From: Candidatus Microthrix parvicella Bio17-1
Lineage (GTDB): Bacteria; Actinomycetota; Acidimicrobiia; Acidimicrobiales; Microtrichaceae
DNA length: 64,000 bases
NCBI RefSeq assembly: GCF_000299415.1
Contig: NZ_AMPG01000004.1
Span: 1 to 64,000, forward strand
Direction of reading: 5' to 3'
Shown piece by piece: positions 41,213 through 49,773 of the stretch. Below the pieces are notes generated by a model. The model worked only from the letters and a program-made list of their open reading frames with translations, was not told the origin of the DNA and ran no database searches. Each line of letters opens with the position of its first letter. Positions within the stretch are counted from its first letter, which is position 1. The position numbers and the translations under genes were made by a program.

Positions 41213-41761
41213 ATGGGAGTTCACCACGTCGCCTACGCAACCGCCGACCTGGACGCCACTCACCGCTTTTACACCGAGATCATGGGATTCTCGCTGGTGA
41301 AGACGGTGTCGGCGCCCACACCCCAGGGTGGCTGGGCAAAGCACCTGTTCTATGCCACCACACCCCCAGGCCATGTGGGCAGTCCAGGCATGATCGCGTT
41401 TTGGGACCTGCACATCCCCGACCTGGAGCCGCCCAAAACCGCCATCTCGGTCGACCTGGGCCTACCCGACTGGGTCAACCACCTGGCCTTCGACGCCGTC
41501 AACGAGCAGCGTTTCGCAGCCAAACGCGACGCCATGATGAACGCCGGGTTGGAGGTGGTCGAACTGGACCACGAATTCTGTCGCAGTGTGTACGCCCACG
41601 ATCCCAACGGCATCCTGGTGGAGTGGTGCCTGGACGTGCGACCATTCACCGCCGCTGAGGCCACCCAGGCCGAGACCAAGCGTCTGGCCGAGCAGCCCGA
41701 GTTTGATGACCTGCCCGACCTGGTCTCCTACCAGGCCGCTACCGAGCCTCAGATCCCGTGA
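41213..41761 (+). CDS. VOC-family (glyoxalase/dioxygenase-like) protein
   Basis: A 182-residue protein with a vicinal-oxygen-chelate fold. The first module is MGVHHVAYATADLDATHRFYTEIMGFSLV and the second contains NHLAFDAVNE..FCRSVYAHDPNGILVEWCLD. Metal ligands would be the first-module His, the NHLAF His and the Glu of LVEW. Members include glyoxalase, extradiol dioxygenase and epimerase types, so the reaction is unknown. The gene begins 10 bases after aat and ends just before a converging methyltransferase. Confidence 0.8.
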   Translation: MGVHHVAYATADLDATHRFYTEIMGFSLVKTVSAPTPQGGWAKHLFYATTPPGHVGSPGMIAFWDLHIPDLEPPKTAISVDLGLPDWVNHLAFDAVNEQRFAAKRDAMMNAGLEVVELDHEFCRSVYAHDPNGILVEWCLDVRPFTAAEATQAETKRLAEQPEFDDLPDLVSYQAATEPQIP

Positions 41762-41762
41762 T

Positions 41763-42377
41763 TCAGGGCGTGTGGCGCGGGCGCCTGTGCACCGCCACCA
41801 CGTAGCCACCGTCCGGGTCGAACACCTGTCGATCCCAGGTGCTCCAGCGTTCCACCGGCACCAATCCAGCCGCCTCGCAGTCGGCATCGAAGCAGTCGAG
41901 CGGGTAGCGCCCGGCCTGAAGCTGAAACCCGCAGATCAGCGCGCCTCCCGGCACCAGGTGGGCCGCCAGGTTGGCGACGGTCGCCGTTTCCGTTCCGGGC
42001 GCCAGGAAGATCATGACGTTGCCCGCGGCCACCACCACGTCGAACCGGCGAGCCTCAGCCGTGTCGTCGGCGATGACCAGGGTGGAGATGTCACCGATGA
42101 GCCACTCGCCGTCGGGGTCACGCGCCACCGCAGCAGCCAACATGCCCCGGTCGGCATCGACACCCACCGACTCGATGCCACGCCGCCGGAGTTCCATCGC
42201 CACCCGTCCGGTGCCGCATCCCGCATCGAGGACGGACCGGGGCTGGAAGCCGGCGACAAACGTGGCCTCGCCGTGCACGTCCTCGCCCGAGGCCGCCAGC
42301 CGCGCAAAGCGCTCGTCGTAGGCGGCTCCTCGCGGGCCGTCGGTCGTGGCCCACCGTGAACTCGCCTGCTGACCCAT
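41763..42377 (-). CDS. Class-I SAM-dependent methyltransferase
   Basis: A 204-residue protein with SVLDAGCGTGRVAMELRRRGIESVGVDADRGML (SAM-binding motif I and the acidic ribose ligand), FDVVVAAGNVMIFL (motif II/IV) and LVPGGALICGFQL. It is of the small UbiE/Methyltransf_25 type. The substrate is unknown. ATG 42377 is favoured because GGGAG lies 4 bases upstream, although the frame is open to 42401. It follows a small membrane-protein gene on the same strand. Confidence 0.83.
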   Translation of the reverse strand: MGQQASSRWATTDGPRGAAYDERFARLAASGEDVHGEATFVAGFQPRSVLDAGCGTGRVAMELRRRGIESVGVDADRGMLAAAVARDPDGEWLIGDISTLVIADDTAEARRFDVVVAAGNVMIFLAPGTETATVANLAAHLVPGGALICGFQLQAGRYPLDCFDADCEAAGLVPVERWSTWDRQVFDPDGGYVVAVHRRPRHTP

Positions 42378-42393
42378 CGCGCTCCCGTGCATC

Positions 42394-42678
42394 TCAACCA
42401 ATCGTGATGTGACCGTAGATCACGCAGAACCCGGCGGCGTCGACCAACAGGATGCTGCCCACCACGGCCAGCACCACCCGACGACGCCAGCCACCCACGA
42501 CTTCGGCCCTGCTTCCGGGCTGGGGCATGTACCAGTCGGGCAACAGCTCAAACTCGTGCCCACCGGTCAACTCGTCAAAGCTCACCGCGTTGTCGGGCAC
42601 CTCAACATCAGGGTCGGCTGCCAGCGCCTGAGTGACCAACTCGTCGGCGTCCACCGACACTTCATCATCAACGCGCAC
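42394..42678 (-). CDS. Small single-pass membrane protein
   Basis: A 94-residue protein. The first 65 residues are acidic and hydrophilic (DDEVSVDADELVTQALAADPDVEVPDN), followed by basic WRRRVVLAV and one hydrophobic helix to the C-terminus. The orientation is probably N-terminus inside, as a tail-anchored-like protein. No family is recognised. It ends 16 bases before the methyltransferase start. Confidence 0.55.
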   Translation of the reverse strand: MRVDDEVSVDADELVTQALAADPDVEVPDNAVSFDELTGGHEFELLPDWYMPQPGSRAEVVGGWRRRVVLAVVGSILLVDAAGFCVIYGHITIG

Positions 42679-42771
42679 CTCTCGAACCTATCCCCATGAA
42701 AGCCAACCTCCGGCGCGGCACCGCCGTCGCTGAGGCCGGCTACGTTGGTGTCTCCACAACAGGGAGACCAC

Positions 42772-43482
42772 GTGAAGAAGCCACTCGTCATCGCGCTGGC
42801 CGTAGCCGGCGCTCTCGTCATCGCGGTGGGCGGCGGCATTGCCTTCTGGGCCCTCAATGATTCAGCCGAGGACGAGTTCCAGCTCAGCGAGACCAACGGC
42901 GGAGCCAACACCTCGGTCACCACGGCGGCGGCGCCAAAGGAGTCCGTCGACGAGGCGGAGGCAACGACCTGGAAGGTCGCTGAGGGCAGCCAGGCCGGTT
43001 ACCGCATTGACGAGGTCCTGCGAGGTTTGGAGAAGACCGCCACCGCACGAACCGAGGACGTCGCAGGCAGTCTGACGCTGAAGGCCAACACGGTCAGCGA
43101 CGTCACCGTGACCGTCCAGACCGGCACGCTCACCTCCGATGCAGCTCTACGCGACGACCGCGTGCGAGCCGACTACCTCCAGACCGATCAGTTTCCGGAG
43201 GCGACCTTCACCCTGGACGGGCCCTTGGAGCTGCCCGGAGAACCCACGGTGGGCGACCCGGTGTCCATGGAGGCCGAGGGGACGCTGAAACTGCATGGCG
43301 TGACCAAGGACGTAGCCGTCAAGCTCGATGCGCAGCTCACGGCCAAGGACCAACTCGAGGTCGTGGGGTCCACGCCGATCGCCCTCGCCGACTACAAAAT
43401 CGAGGTGCCCGACATCTCCGGCATCGTGAAGGCCGCCCCGAACGGCACCCTCGAGTTCAAACTGCAGCTCACCCCGGCCTGA
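42772..43482 (+). CDS. YceI-family lipid-binding-like protein, membrane anchored
   Basis: A 236-residue protein. An N-terminal helix (KKPLVIALAVAGALVIAVGGGIAFWAL) is followed by a Thr/Ala-rich linker and a YceI lipocalin-like beta-barrel (about residues 70-236). Strands include LTLKANTVSDVTVTVQTGTL, DDRVRADYLQTDQFPEATFTL and GTLKLHGVTKDVAVKLDAQL. YceI proteins bind isoprenoid or lipid molecules in a barrel outside the cytoplasm. GTG at 42772 has AGGGAG 5 bases upstream. It converges with the acyl-CoA ligase. Confidence 0.85.
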   Translation: MKKPLVIALAVAGALVIAVGGGIAFWALNDSAEDEFQLSETNGGANTSVTTAAAPKESVDEAEATTWKVAEGSQAGYRIDEVLRGLEKTATARTEDVAGSLTLKANTVSDVTVTVQTGTLTSDAALRDDRVRADYLQTDQFPEATFTLDGPLELPGEPTVGDPVSMEAEGTLKLHGVTKDVAVKLDAQLTAKDQLEVVGSTPIALADYKIEVPDISGIVKAAPNGTLEFKLQLTPA

Positions 43483-43518
43483 GCCGGTCACAGGCACCGA
43501 AGGTCGGCGGCTCGAGCC

Positions 43519-45111
43519 TCAGCGGGGTTCCGGGGTCCACGGTACATCCGCGTAGGTCTCCCGCAGCTTGAACTTCAGCACCTTGCGCAACGTTTCGTTT
43601 CGCGGCAGGGCCTCGACGACCTCAAGCTGCTCGGGGATCTTGCGGGTCATCAGCCCTGCGGCGTTGAGATGAGCAGACATTTCGGCAAATGTCAGGTCGT
43701 CAACGCCCTCAGCCCGTTCCACGACGGCGGCAACGCGTTCGCCGCGATCCTCGTCCGGCAAGCCGATGACGGCAACATCGGCCACTTTGGGGTGGGTGAA
43801 GAGCAGATCCTCCACCTCCTTCGCCGAGATGTTCTCACCCTTGCGGATGATCACATCCTTCAGGCGCCCGGTCAGCGCAAGGTGGCCATCGTCTCGCAGG
43901 ATGCCCAGGTCGCCGGTGCGGAACCAACCCTCGTCGTCGAACGCGGCTGCGGTTGCCTCCGCGTCGGTGTAGCCCAAGCACACCATGGGGCCCTTGAGGC
44001 GAACCTCGCCCTCCTGCCCGGTCGATGCCACCGAGCCGTCCTCGGTGACGATGCGAACCTCGCATCCAGGCACCGGGGCCCCCTCGGTGTTGGCCAATTG
44101 CTCCTCGGTGTCGCGGGGCGACCCCTGTGCAATCATCGGCACCTCGGTCATGCCGTATCCGTGGCACACCGGTACACCGATCTCATCGCGAATGCGGGCG
44201 GCCAACTCGGGCGGCTTGGGGGCGCCTCCGCCGGAGATCAGCTTCAACGTGGGAATGAACTTCGTCCCCGGGGTCTTGGCCTGCTCGGCCAGGAACATCT
44301 GGTAGAACGCCGTCGAGCCGCCGATCATCGTCACGCCATAGCGGTTGTACGTCTCGACGGCGGCGGGCGGGTTGAATGCCCCGATGAGTACAAACGGAAA
44401 CCCGGAGTGCAGACACATGATCAGGTAGTCGGGTCCTGCGATGTGGGCATACGGAAACGCCATCGACCCGACATCGTCGGCGCCCAGGTCGACCGCTGCC
44501 GCCAGGCCTCGCCCACCGGCCAACAACGTGGCGTCGGTGTGGCGCACGCCCTTGGGCTCGGACGTGGTGCCCGACGTGTAATAGATCCAGCGCACCGCGG
44601 TGGCCGGGTCGTCAGGCGGCGCAAAAGGCGCCAGAGTAGCGGCATCGCCCGTAGGGCGACCGTCGGCCAGGCTGAGCACGCACGGGCGGGCTGCACCGTC
44701 CACGTCGTCACCTTCCAGGCTGTCGAGCACCCCGGCGGTCATCGCCTCAAAGTCGGTACCCATCCACTCGCCGGGCACGATCACCAACTCGGGACGGGTA
44801 CGCCTGATGGCCACCCCCAGCTCGCGCTCCCGGTAGATGTGCAGGATCGGGTTCTGCAGCGCACCGAGGCGGGCCAGTGCCAGCGAGGTGACAACGGCAT
44901 CGATCGTGGTCGGCAACTGCCAGGTGACCGGCGTGTTTTCGCCGATGCCCATCGCGGCCAGCCCGGCGGCGGTGCTCAGTGCCGCGTCGCGCAGTTGGAC
45001 ACAGGTGAGCTTGGTATCCGCCTCGTCGATGAGCATTACGGCGTCGGGTGTGGCCTGCGCCCGTGCCTCAACCAGTTCCCAGATCGTGTCGGCGGTCTCC
45101 GGTGTGCTCAC
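43519..45111 (-). CDS. AMP-dependent acyl-CoA synthetase (FadD-like)
   Basis: A 530-residue adenylating enzyme. Motifs are YYTSGTTSEPKGVRHTD (phosphate loop), CHGYGMTEVPM, WFRTGDLGILRDDGHLALTGRLKDVIIRKGENIS and a C-terminal Lys region NETLRKVLKFKLRE. It activates a carboxylate to acyl-AMP and then acyl-CoA. The similarity pattern suits medium/long-chain or cyclohexanecarboxylate-type ligases, but the substrate is not assignable. GTG at 45111 is chosen because of the GGGGA upstream. The next gene upstream on the strand is dnaB, 71 bases away. Confidence 0.9.
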   Translation of the reverse strand: MSTPETADTIWELVEARAQATPDAVMLIDEADTKLTCVQLRDAALSTAAGLAAMGIGENTPVTWQLPTTIDAVVTSLALARLGALQNPILHIYRERELGVAIRRTRPELVIVPGEWMGTDFEAMTAGVLDSLEGDDVDGAARPCVLSLADGRPTGDAATLAPFAPPDDPATAVRWIYYTSGTTSEPKGVRHTDATLLAGGRGLAAAVDLGADDVGSMAFPYAHIAGPDYLIMCLHSGFPFVLIGAFNPPAAVETYNRYGVTMIGGSTAFYQMFLAEQAKTPGTKFIPTLKLISGGGAPKPPELAARIRDEIGVPVCHGYGMTEVPMIAQGSPRDTEEQLANTEGAPVPGCEVRIVTEDGSVASTGQEGEVRLKGPMVCLGYTDAEATAAAFDDEGWFRTGDLGILRDDGHLALTGRLKDVIIRKGENISAKEVEDLLFTHPKVADVAVIGLPDEDRGERVAAVVERAEGVDDLTFAEMSAHLNAAGLMTRKIPEQLEVVEALPRNETLRKVLKFKLRETYADVPWTPEPR

Positions 45112-45182
45112 GCTGTCCCCTTTGGAGGGGCGCCACCGCCCCAATCGACTGGGGCGAAGATTAGTGGCTCGCCCCGGGAGGC

Positions 45183-46592
45183 CTACCCCTCTTCCCGTGC
45201 CTCGTTCTCAAACAGGGTGTGGTGGGGCAGGAACACCAGACGGCAGGTGCCGGTGGGACCGGCCCGGTGCTTGGAGATGTTCACCTCGGCCAGGCCGGCA
45301 TCGGGGGTGTCCGGGTTGTACACCTCGTCCCGGTAGAGGAACAGCACCACGTCGGCGTCCTGTTCGATCGAGCCCGACTCCCGCAGGTCCGACAGCATGG
45401 GGCGCTTGTCGGCCCGCTGCTCCAGCGAGCGGGACAGCTGGGACAGCGCCAGCACCGGCGTGTCGATCTCACGTGCCAGCACCTTGAGGCCGCGGCTGAT
45501 CTCGGCGATCTCGGTTTGACGGTTTTCGGCCCTGCCCGGCCCACTCATCAATTGGAGGTAATCGACGACGATCAGGCCAAGGGATCCGCCCAGCTCCGAT
45601 TTGAGCCGGCGGGCTTTTGCCCGCAATTCCATCACGGTCAGGTTGGCGTTGTCATCGATCCACAAATCGGCGTCGCCCAGGCGCCCCAACGAACGGGTGA
45701 TGCGGTTCCAGTCCGCGTCGGACACCTTGCCGTTCCGCAGGTGGCTGGAGTCGACCCGCGCGTCCATGGAGACCAGGCGCTGGGTGAGCTCGAGATGGCT
45801 CATTTCCAGGCTGAAGTACACCGCCGACTTGCCCGATGCCATCGCCGCGTTGCGTGCGATGGCCAGGGCCAGGGCGGTCTTTCCCATGGCCGGACGGGCC
45901 CCAAGCACGATCAGCGCGCCGGGTTGGAGGCCATAGAGCTTGGTGTCCAGGTCGGTGAAGCCCGTGGGGGTGCCGGTGACCGCACCCGCCTGCTCGTACA
46001 TCTGCTCGAATCGATCGAGCGTGTCGCCCAGCAGATCACGCAACGGCACCAGGGTGTCGGTGACCCGGCGCTGGGCAACCCGGTAGATCAGCGACTCGGC
46101 GGTATCCATGGTGGAGGCCACGTCGTCGGCCGGTTGAAAGCCCAACTCGGAGATCTCCGACGCGGTCGCGATCAGACGCCGCAGGAGGGCGTTCTCCTCG
46201 ACCACCTTGGCGTAATGGACCGCGTTGGACACCGCTGCCGCCGAGCCCTGCAACTCGATGAGCGTGCCGGCGCCGCCGATGGCGTCCAGCAGGCCGTTGC
46301 GGGTCAGTTGGTCGGCCACCAAGACGGAGTCGACCGGCGAACCCGCGGCGTAGAGACCGGCGATGGCATCGAACACGTGGCTGTGGGACGGTTGATAAAA
46401 ATCGGCTGCCTCCAAGCGTTGCATCGCATCGCCGATGGCCGAAGGACTCAGCAACATCGCGCCCAGTAGCGACCGTTCTGCCGCCAGGTTGTGCGGAGGC
46501 TGGCGGCCGGAATGTCCGGCAATCCGAACCGGTCCGCCGGAACCGCCGTTGGCACCTTGCGGCTCGGCGCGTTGTGAGAATGTTGCCGTCAT
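45183..46592 (-). CDS. dnaB: Replicative DNA helicase DnaB
   Basis: A 469-residue helicase. The N-terminal primase-interacting domain (PHNLAAERSLLGAMLLSPSAIGDAM) is followed by the RecA-like ATPase with GARPAMGKTALALAIA (Walker A), LIVVDYLQLMSG (Walker B), LSQLSRSLEQRADKRPMLSDLRESGSIEQDAD and KHRAGPTG. There is no intein, unlike several mycobacterial DnaB genes. The start at 46592 is chosen from the family N-terminus, with only a weak ribosome-binding site. It is downstream of rpsF-ssb-rpsR-rplI, the usual actinobacterial order. Confidence 0.96.
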   Translation of the reverse strand: MTATFSQRAEPQGANGGSGGPVRIAGHSGRQPPHNLAAERSLLGAMLLSPSAIGDAMQRLEAADFYQPSHSHVFDAIAGLYAAGSPVDSVLVADQLTRNGLLDAIGGAGTLIELQGSAAAVSNAVHYAKVVEENALLRRLIATASEISELGFQPADDVASTMDTAESLIYRVAQRRVTDTLVPLRDLLGDTLDRFEQMYEQAGAVTGTPTGFTDLDTKLYGLQPGALIVLGARPAMGKTALALAIARNAAMASGKSAVYFSLEMSHLELTQRLVSMDARVDSSHLRNGKVSDADWNRITRSLGRLGDADLWIDDNANLTVMELRAKARRLKSELGGSLGLIVVDYLQLMSGPGRAENRQTEIAEISRGLKVLAREIDTPVLALSQLSRSLEQRADKRPMLSDLRESGSIEQDADVVLFLYRDEVYNPDTPDAGLAEVNISKHRAGPTGTCRLVFLPHHTLFENEAREEG

Positions 46593-46711
46593 CGTTGAGC
46601 TCGGCTCATGAGAACTGCTGCGCCCATACGATCTCCGTTGGTCTCCGGGTGTGCTCAGGCCATTGTGACCCGTGCCGGTGACAGTCAAAGAAGGTCACAG
46701 GCAGAACACCG

Positions 46712-46733
46712 TTGTCCACACCAACTGTGGATC
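46712..46733. promoter_or_regulatory. DnaA-box-like sites upstream of dnaB
   Basis: TTGTCCACA (46712-46720) equals the DnaA-box consensus used in Streptomyces and mycobacteria. Four bases later AACTGTGGA, an inverted near-match (TCCACAGTT on the other strand), follows. Further TCCACAG elements occur in the palindrome at 46770-46801. A cluster ahead of dnaB could titrate or respond to DnaA. This is a sequence match only. Confidence 0.4.
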
Positions 46734-46769
46734 GTTGGGAGGAGTCTGCGGGTACCGGTCAACAAAACG

Positions 46770-46801
46770 CACAGGTCCTCCACAGCTGTGGAGGACCTGT
46801 G
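46770..46801. terminator. 32-bp perfect palindrome between rplI and dnaB
   Basis: Sixteen-base arms with no unpaired base; the centre is CCTCCACAGCTGTGGAGG. On the minus strand it lies 59 bases after the rplI stop and is followed by GTTTTGTTG. As RNA it would form a stem of about 14 bp with an AGCT loop, consistent with a factor-independent terminator or attenuator for the ribosomal-protein operon. A protein-binding role is also possible because it contains two TCCACAG (DnaA-like) half-sites. Confidence 0.55.
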
Positions 46802-46859
46802 GAAATCTTTTCACGATCCCACCCGCGCTCTGACGGGCGGGTACTGCCGGGGTCAACCG

Positions 46860-47309
46860 CTAGGCGGCGACGACCTCAACATTCACCGGGAACGCCACGT
46901 CGTTGTGCGGCTGCACGGTGACGGTGTGGGCGCCCAGGGTGCGCAGGTGTTGATCCTCGATCGAAATGTGCTTCCGATCGATCGAAAAGCCGGTTTGCTC
47001 CTCGATGGCCTCAGCCACATCCGCGTTGGTGATCGAACCAAAGAGCTTGCCCGAGTCACCGGCCTTGGCTGGGATCGTGATGGCCGCGGTCACCAACTTC
47101 TTCGCCATGTCCTCGGCCTCCTCACGCGCTGCGGCATCGCGCTGGTCGCGACCGCGACGCATGGCGTCGGCCTGAGCGGCGGCGCCGGCGGTGGACGGCA
47201 TGGCAAGGTGCTGCGGGATCAGGTAGTTGCGGGCATACCCGTCAGCGACTTCAACAAGGTCGCCCCGCTTTCCCAAATCGGCCAGGTCGGCTCGCAGGAT
47301 CAGCTTCAC
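46860..47309 (-). CDS. rplI: 50S ribosomal protein L9
   Basis: A 149-residue protein. The N-terminal [36 protein letters not shown] is the L9 rRNA-binding signature. A long connecting helix and the C-terminal domain follow, with [15 protein letters not shown] and [11 protein letters not shown]. The start overlaps the rpsR stop by 4 bases (ATGA). It is a structural part of the large subunit near the L1 stalk base. Confidence 0.97.
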   Translation of the reverse strand: MKLILRADLADLGKRGDLVEVADGYARNYLIPQHLAMPSTAGAAAQADAMRRGRDQRDAAAREEAEDMAKKLVTAAITIPAKAGDSGKLFGSITNADVAEAIEEQTGFSIDRKHISIEDQHLRTLGAHTVTVQPHNDVAFPVNVEVVAA

Positions 47310-47761
47310 GACGTGACCTCCGTGGTCTCCAGTGGGCTCGACTCCGTTGAGGAGGCGTCGTCACCGGTCGAAGCGGACCCGCCACGGTCACCGCGATCCC
47401 CGCGATCTCCGCGGTCGCCACGATCCCCGCGATCACCGCGGTCGCCACGATCACCGCGATCGTCACGGTCACGGCCGCCACGGCCACCGCCGCCACCCCG
47501 ATGGGTGGTCACGCGGTTCGTGTACGGCAACAGAGCCATCTCGCGAGCGCTGCGGATGGCAACCGCCACCTGGCGCTGCTGCTGGGTGTTGTTGCCGGTT
47601 ACTCGGCGGGCACGGATCTTGGCTCGGTCGGACTGGAAGCGACGCAGCAGGTTGACGTCCTTCCAATCGACGTACTCGATGCTCTCCGTGTTGAGAATCG
47701 ACACCTTTTTCTTGGTGCGACGGCCCGACTCTTTGGGCTTGGGGCGGCGTGGTCGTGCCAT
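47306..47761 (-). CDS. rpsR: 30S ribosomal protein S18 with long Gly-Asp-Arg-rich tail
   Basis: A 151-residue protein. Residues 1-88 are S18: [56 protein letters not shown]. All zinc-binding cysteines of classical S18 are absent ([11 protein letters not shown] replaces the CPFC region), so it is the zinc-free type. Residues 89-151 form an extension: a glycine run, then about eight consecutive Gly-Asp-Arg triplets (coded at about 47381-47461), then a Ser/Thr/Glu tail. Usual S18 proteins are 75-90 residues. The ATG overlaps the ssb stop by one base. It binds S6 on the small-subunit platform. Confidence 0.93.
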   Translation of the reverse strand: MARPRRPKPKESGRRTKKKVSILNTESIEYVDWKDVNLLRRFQSDRAKIRARRVTGNNTQQQRQVAVAIRSAREMALLPYTNRVTTHRGGGGGRGGRDRDDRGDRGDRGDRGDRGDRGDRGDRGDRGGSASTGDDASSTESSPLETTEVTS

Positions 47762-48225
47762 TAGAAGGGCTCCTCGTCGTAGTTGTATCCAGCGGGGGGT
47801 GCACTCGGCGGCGGGGCTGCGGCACTGCCGCCACCTCCACCGGGTCCGGCGTCGCCGGCGCTGCGCTTTTCGTTTTTGGTGACCTGAGCGGACGCCCACC
47901 GAAGGCTGGGGGCGATCTCGTCGGCCACAATCTCCACCTTGGAGCGCCGATCGCCCTCGGGGCCGTCCCAGCTGCGCTGGTCCAGGCGACCGGTAACGAT
48001 CACCCGCGTGCCTTTGGGGCAGGATTCGGACACGTTCTCACCAAGTTGTGCCCAGGCCACGATGTCGAAAAACGACGTGGCCTCTTCCCACTCGTTGGTC
48101 TGGCGGTTCTGCCAGCGTCGATTGACTGCAACGCCAAAGTTGGCGACGGCCTGACCGCTGGGGGTGAACCTCAGCTCAGGGTCACGGGTGACGTTGCCGA
48201 TGATGGTGACGGTGTTGGTTGCCAT
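47761..48225 (-). CDS. ssb: Single-stranded DNA-binding protein
   Basis: A 154-residue SSB. The OB-fold (residues 1-110) has [53 protein letters not shown] and [16 protein letters not shown] Gly/Pro/Ala-rich linker and the acidic tip YDEEPF that recruits partner proteins follow. It coats single-stranded DNA in replication and repair. The position between rpsF and rpsR is the standard bacterial arrangement. Confidence 0.97.
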   Translation of the reverse strand: MATNTVTIIGNVTRDPELRFTPSGQAVANFGVAVNRRWQNRQTNEWEEATSFFDIVAWAQLGENVSESCPKGTRVIVTGRLDQRSWDGPEGDRRSKVEIVADEIAPSLRWASAQVTKNEKRSAGDAGPGGGGGSAAAPPPSAPPAGYNYDEEPF

Positions 48226-48236
48226 GACGGACCTCC

Positions 48237-48572
48237 TCAGTCCTCCGCTGCCATCGCGGCCAGGCTGCGGCGCTCAGCCTCGGCCTCGGGCAGTCGGATC
48301 AGCTTGTGACGGACGACCTCGTCCGCCAGCCTGAGAAAGCGGTCCATGGGGTCGAGTTTGGCCGGGTCGGCCGTGAACTCGAACACCACGTAGTACCCCT
48401 CTGCCTTATGGTTGATCAGGTAGGCGAACTTGCGTCGCCCCCACCGATCGGTGCTGGACAGCTCTCCGCCGGCCGCTCCGATCAATTCTTCGACCCGATC
48501 GACGACGACCTTGTTTTCAGCGTCGGCAACATCGGCATCGATGATCACCATCAACTCGTAAGCGCGGTTCAT
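48237..48572 (-). CDS. rpsF: 30S ribosomal protein S6
   Basis: A 111-residue protein: MNRAYELMVIIDADVAD, WGRRKFAYLINHKAEGYYVVFEF and a C-terminal helix with HKLIRLPEAEAERR. It forms a heterodimer with S18 in the 30S platform. An AGGGAGG stands 7 bases before the ATG. It is the first gene of the rpsF-ssb-rpsR-rplI operon. The 206 bases upstream contain hairpins that may form the leader. Confidence 0.96.
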   Translation of the reverse strand: MNRAYELMVIIDADVADAENKVVVDRVEELIGAAGGELSSTDRWGRRKFAYLINHKAEGYYVVFEFTADPAKLDPMDRFLRLADEVVRHKLIRLPEAEAERRSLAAMAAED

Positions 48573-48583
48573 ATATGTACCTC

Positions 48584-48630
48584 CCTGTGGACCACGGCAC
48601 TCGGCCGTTCGGACCCCGGAATCTCCGGGG
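48584..48630 (-). promoter_or_regulatory. rpsF leader with two small hairpins
   Basis: In the minus-strand leader, CCCCGGA and TCCGGGG flank a 3-base loop (48614-48630). Closer to the ribosome-binding site ACGGC/GCCGT encloses CGAGT. The S6:S18 complex is known to bind rpsF leaders of many bacteria and repress translation. These hairpins are candidates, but the conserved bulge was not established. Confidence 0.25.
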
Positions 48631-48778
48631 CCAGGGGATTGCGCAAGGCGCCGAGCATAGGGCGTTGGAATACCAACTTCCTCATCGGGTCAGCATGACA
48701 GAGCACGGTGACAATCGGCTGGGTCGTGCACCCCGGTACCCGCACCCCCACCGTGAGGCGGGAGCAGCGAGTCGACGG

Positions 48779-49633
48779 CTACCGACCGCCGCCGTAGATC
48801 GCCAGCGTGTCGGTGGTGGCCTGCGACGCATGGTAGGTCTCGGCCTCGGAGGGAAAGGCGCCCGACCTCACATCGACCACGTACTCGCCGACGGCTCCCG
48901 AGAGCAGTTCGAAGCCCTGCGCATAGCGCCGCACGAACTTGGGGGGACGGGCCGGGTCGAGACCCAGGAGGTCCCCAAACACCAGCACCTGACCGTCGGT
49001 TCCCGAGCCGGCGCCAATGCCGATGGTGGGAACGTTGACCGACTCCGTGACCAGGTTGGCCACCACATCGGGGATCGCCTCCAACACGATGGCGAAGCAA
49101 CCCGCGTGCTCGAGCGCCTTGGCCTCCTCCACCAGGGCCATGGCCGCATCGGAACTCTTGGCCTGCACCCGAAACCCGCCAAGCGCGTGCATCGACTGGG
49201 GGGTCAACCCCAGGTGACCCATGACGGGAATCTCAGCATCGACGATGGCATCGATCACCGACACCCGCTTGGCGCCACCCTCCAACTTGACCGCTTGGGC
49301 ACCGGCACGGATCAGCGACGCGGCGTTGCGCACCGCATCATGACGACCGGTGTGGTAGCTCATCCATGGCAGGTCGCCCACGACGAGCGCCTCAGGCCTG
49401 GCCCGAGCGACCGCTGCGGTGTGATGCACCATGTCGTCGATGGTCACCTGAAGGGTGTCCTCGTATCCGAGGGCAACCATGGCCAACGAGTCTCCGACGA
49501 GGATCATGTCGACACCGCCGGCATCGGCGATGCGGGCCGTCGGGGCGTCGTGCGCCGTAATCATCACCAGCGGCTCGGCGCCGTCACGCACCTTGCGGGC
49601 GCGAATCTGAGGAACGGTCGGACGGTCACTCAT
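48779..49633 (-). CDS. panB: 3-methyl-2-oxobutanoate hydroxymethyltransferase
   Basis: A 284-residue TIM-barrel enzyme with PLVMITAHDAPTARIADAGGVDMILVGDSLAMVALGY, GDLPWMSY, AVKLEGGAKRVSVIDAI, VMGHLGLTPQSMHALGGFRVQ and the metal/ketopantoate residues in these loops. It makes ketopantoate from 2-oxoisovalerate and methylene-tetrahydrofolate, the first step of pantothenate synthesis. AGGAGG lies 6 bases before the ATG. panC is not adjacent. It lies upstream of rpsF on the same strand but is probably a separate unit. Confidence 0.95.
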   Translation of the reverse strand: MSDRPTVPQIRARKVRDGAEPLVMITAHDAPTARIADAGGVDMILVGDSLAMVALGYEDTLQVTIDDMVHHTAAVARARPEALVVGDLPWMSYHTGRHDAVRNAASLIRAGAQAVKLEGGAKRVSVIDAIVDAEIPVMGHLGLTPQSMHALGGFRVQAKSSDAAMALVEEAKALEHAGCFAIVLEAIPDVVANLVTESVNVPTIGIGAGSGTDGQVLVFGDLLGLDPARPPKFVRRYAQGFELLSGAVGEYVVDVRSGAFPSEAETYHASQATTDTLAIYGGGR

Positions 49634-49773
49634 TTTGCCTCCTAGGGTCCAGCGCCCGAAGGCTGCCGGCCGGAATGGATCAGCATAGCCCAGCAAAGCA
49701 CCCGCCGATCGGCGCTCCCGCCCGCAGGTCACCCAAGGGAGGTGTCCGTGTTTCCGCGGGTATCGTTCCACGC

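Noticed and set aside
46712-46801. oriC itself
   Set aside because: Only a few DnaA-box-like sites and no AT-rich unwinding region. The neighbouring genes are rplI and dnaB rather than dnaA/dnaN.
47381-47461. Stand-alone minisatellite between rplI and rpsR
   Set aside because: The 9-base repeat is in frame at the end of rpsR and codes for Gly-Asp-Arg triplets, so it belongs to that protein.
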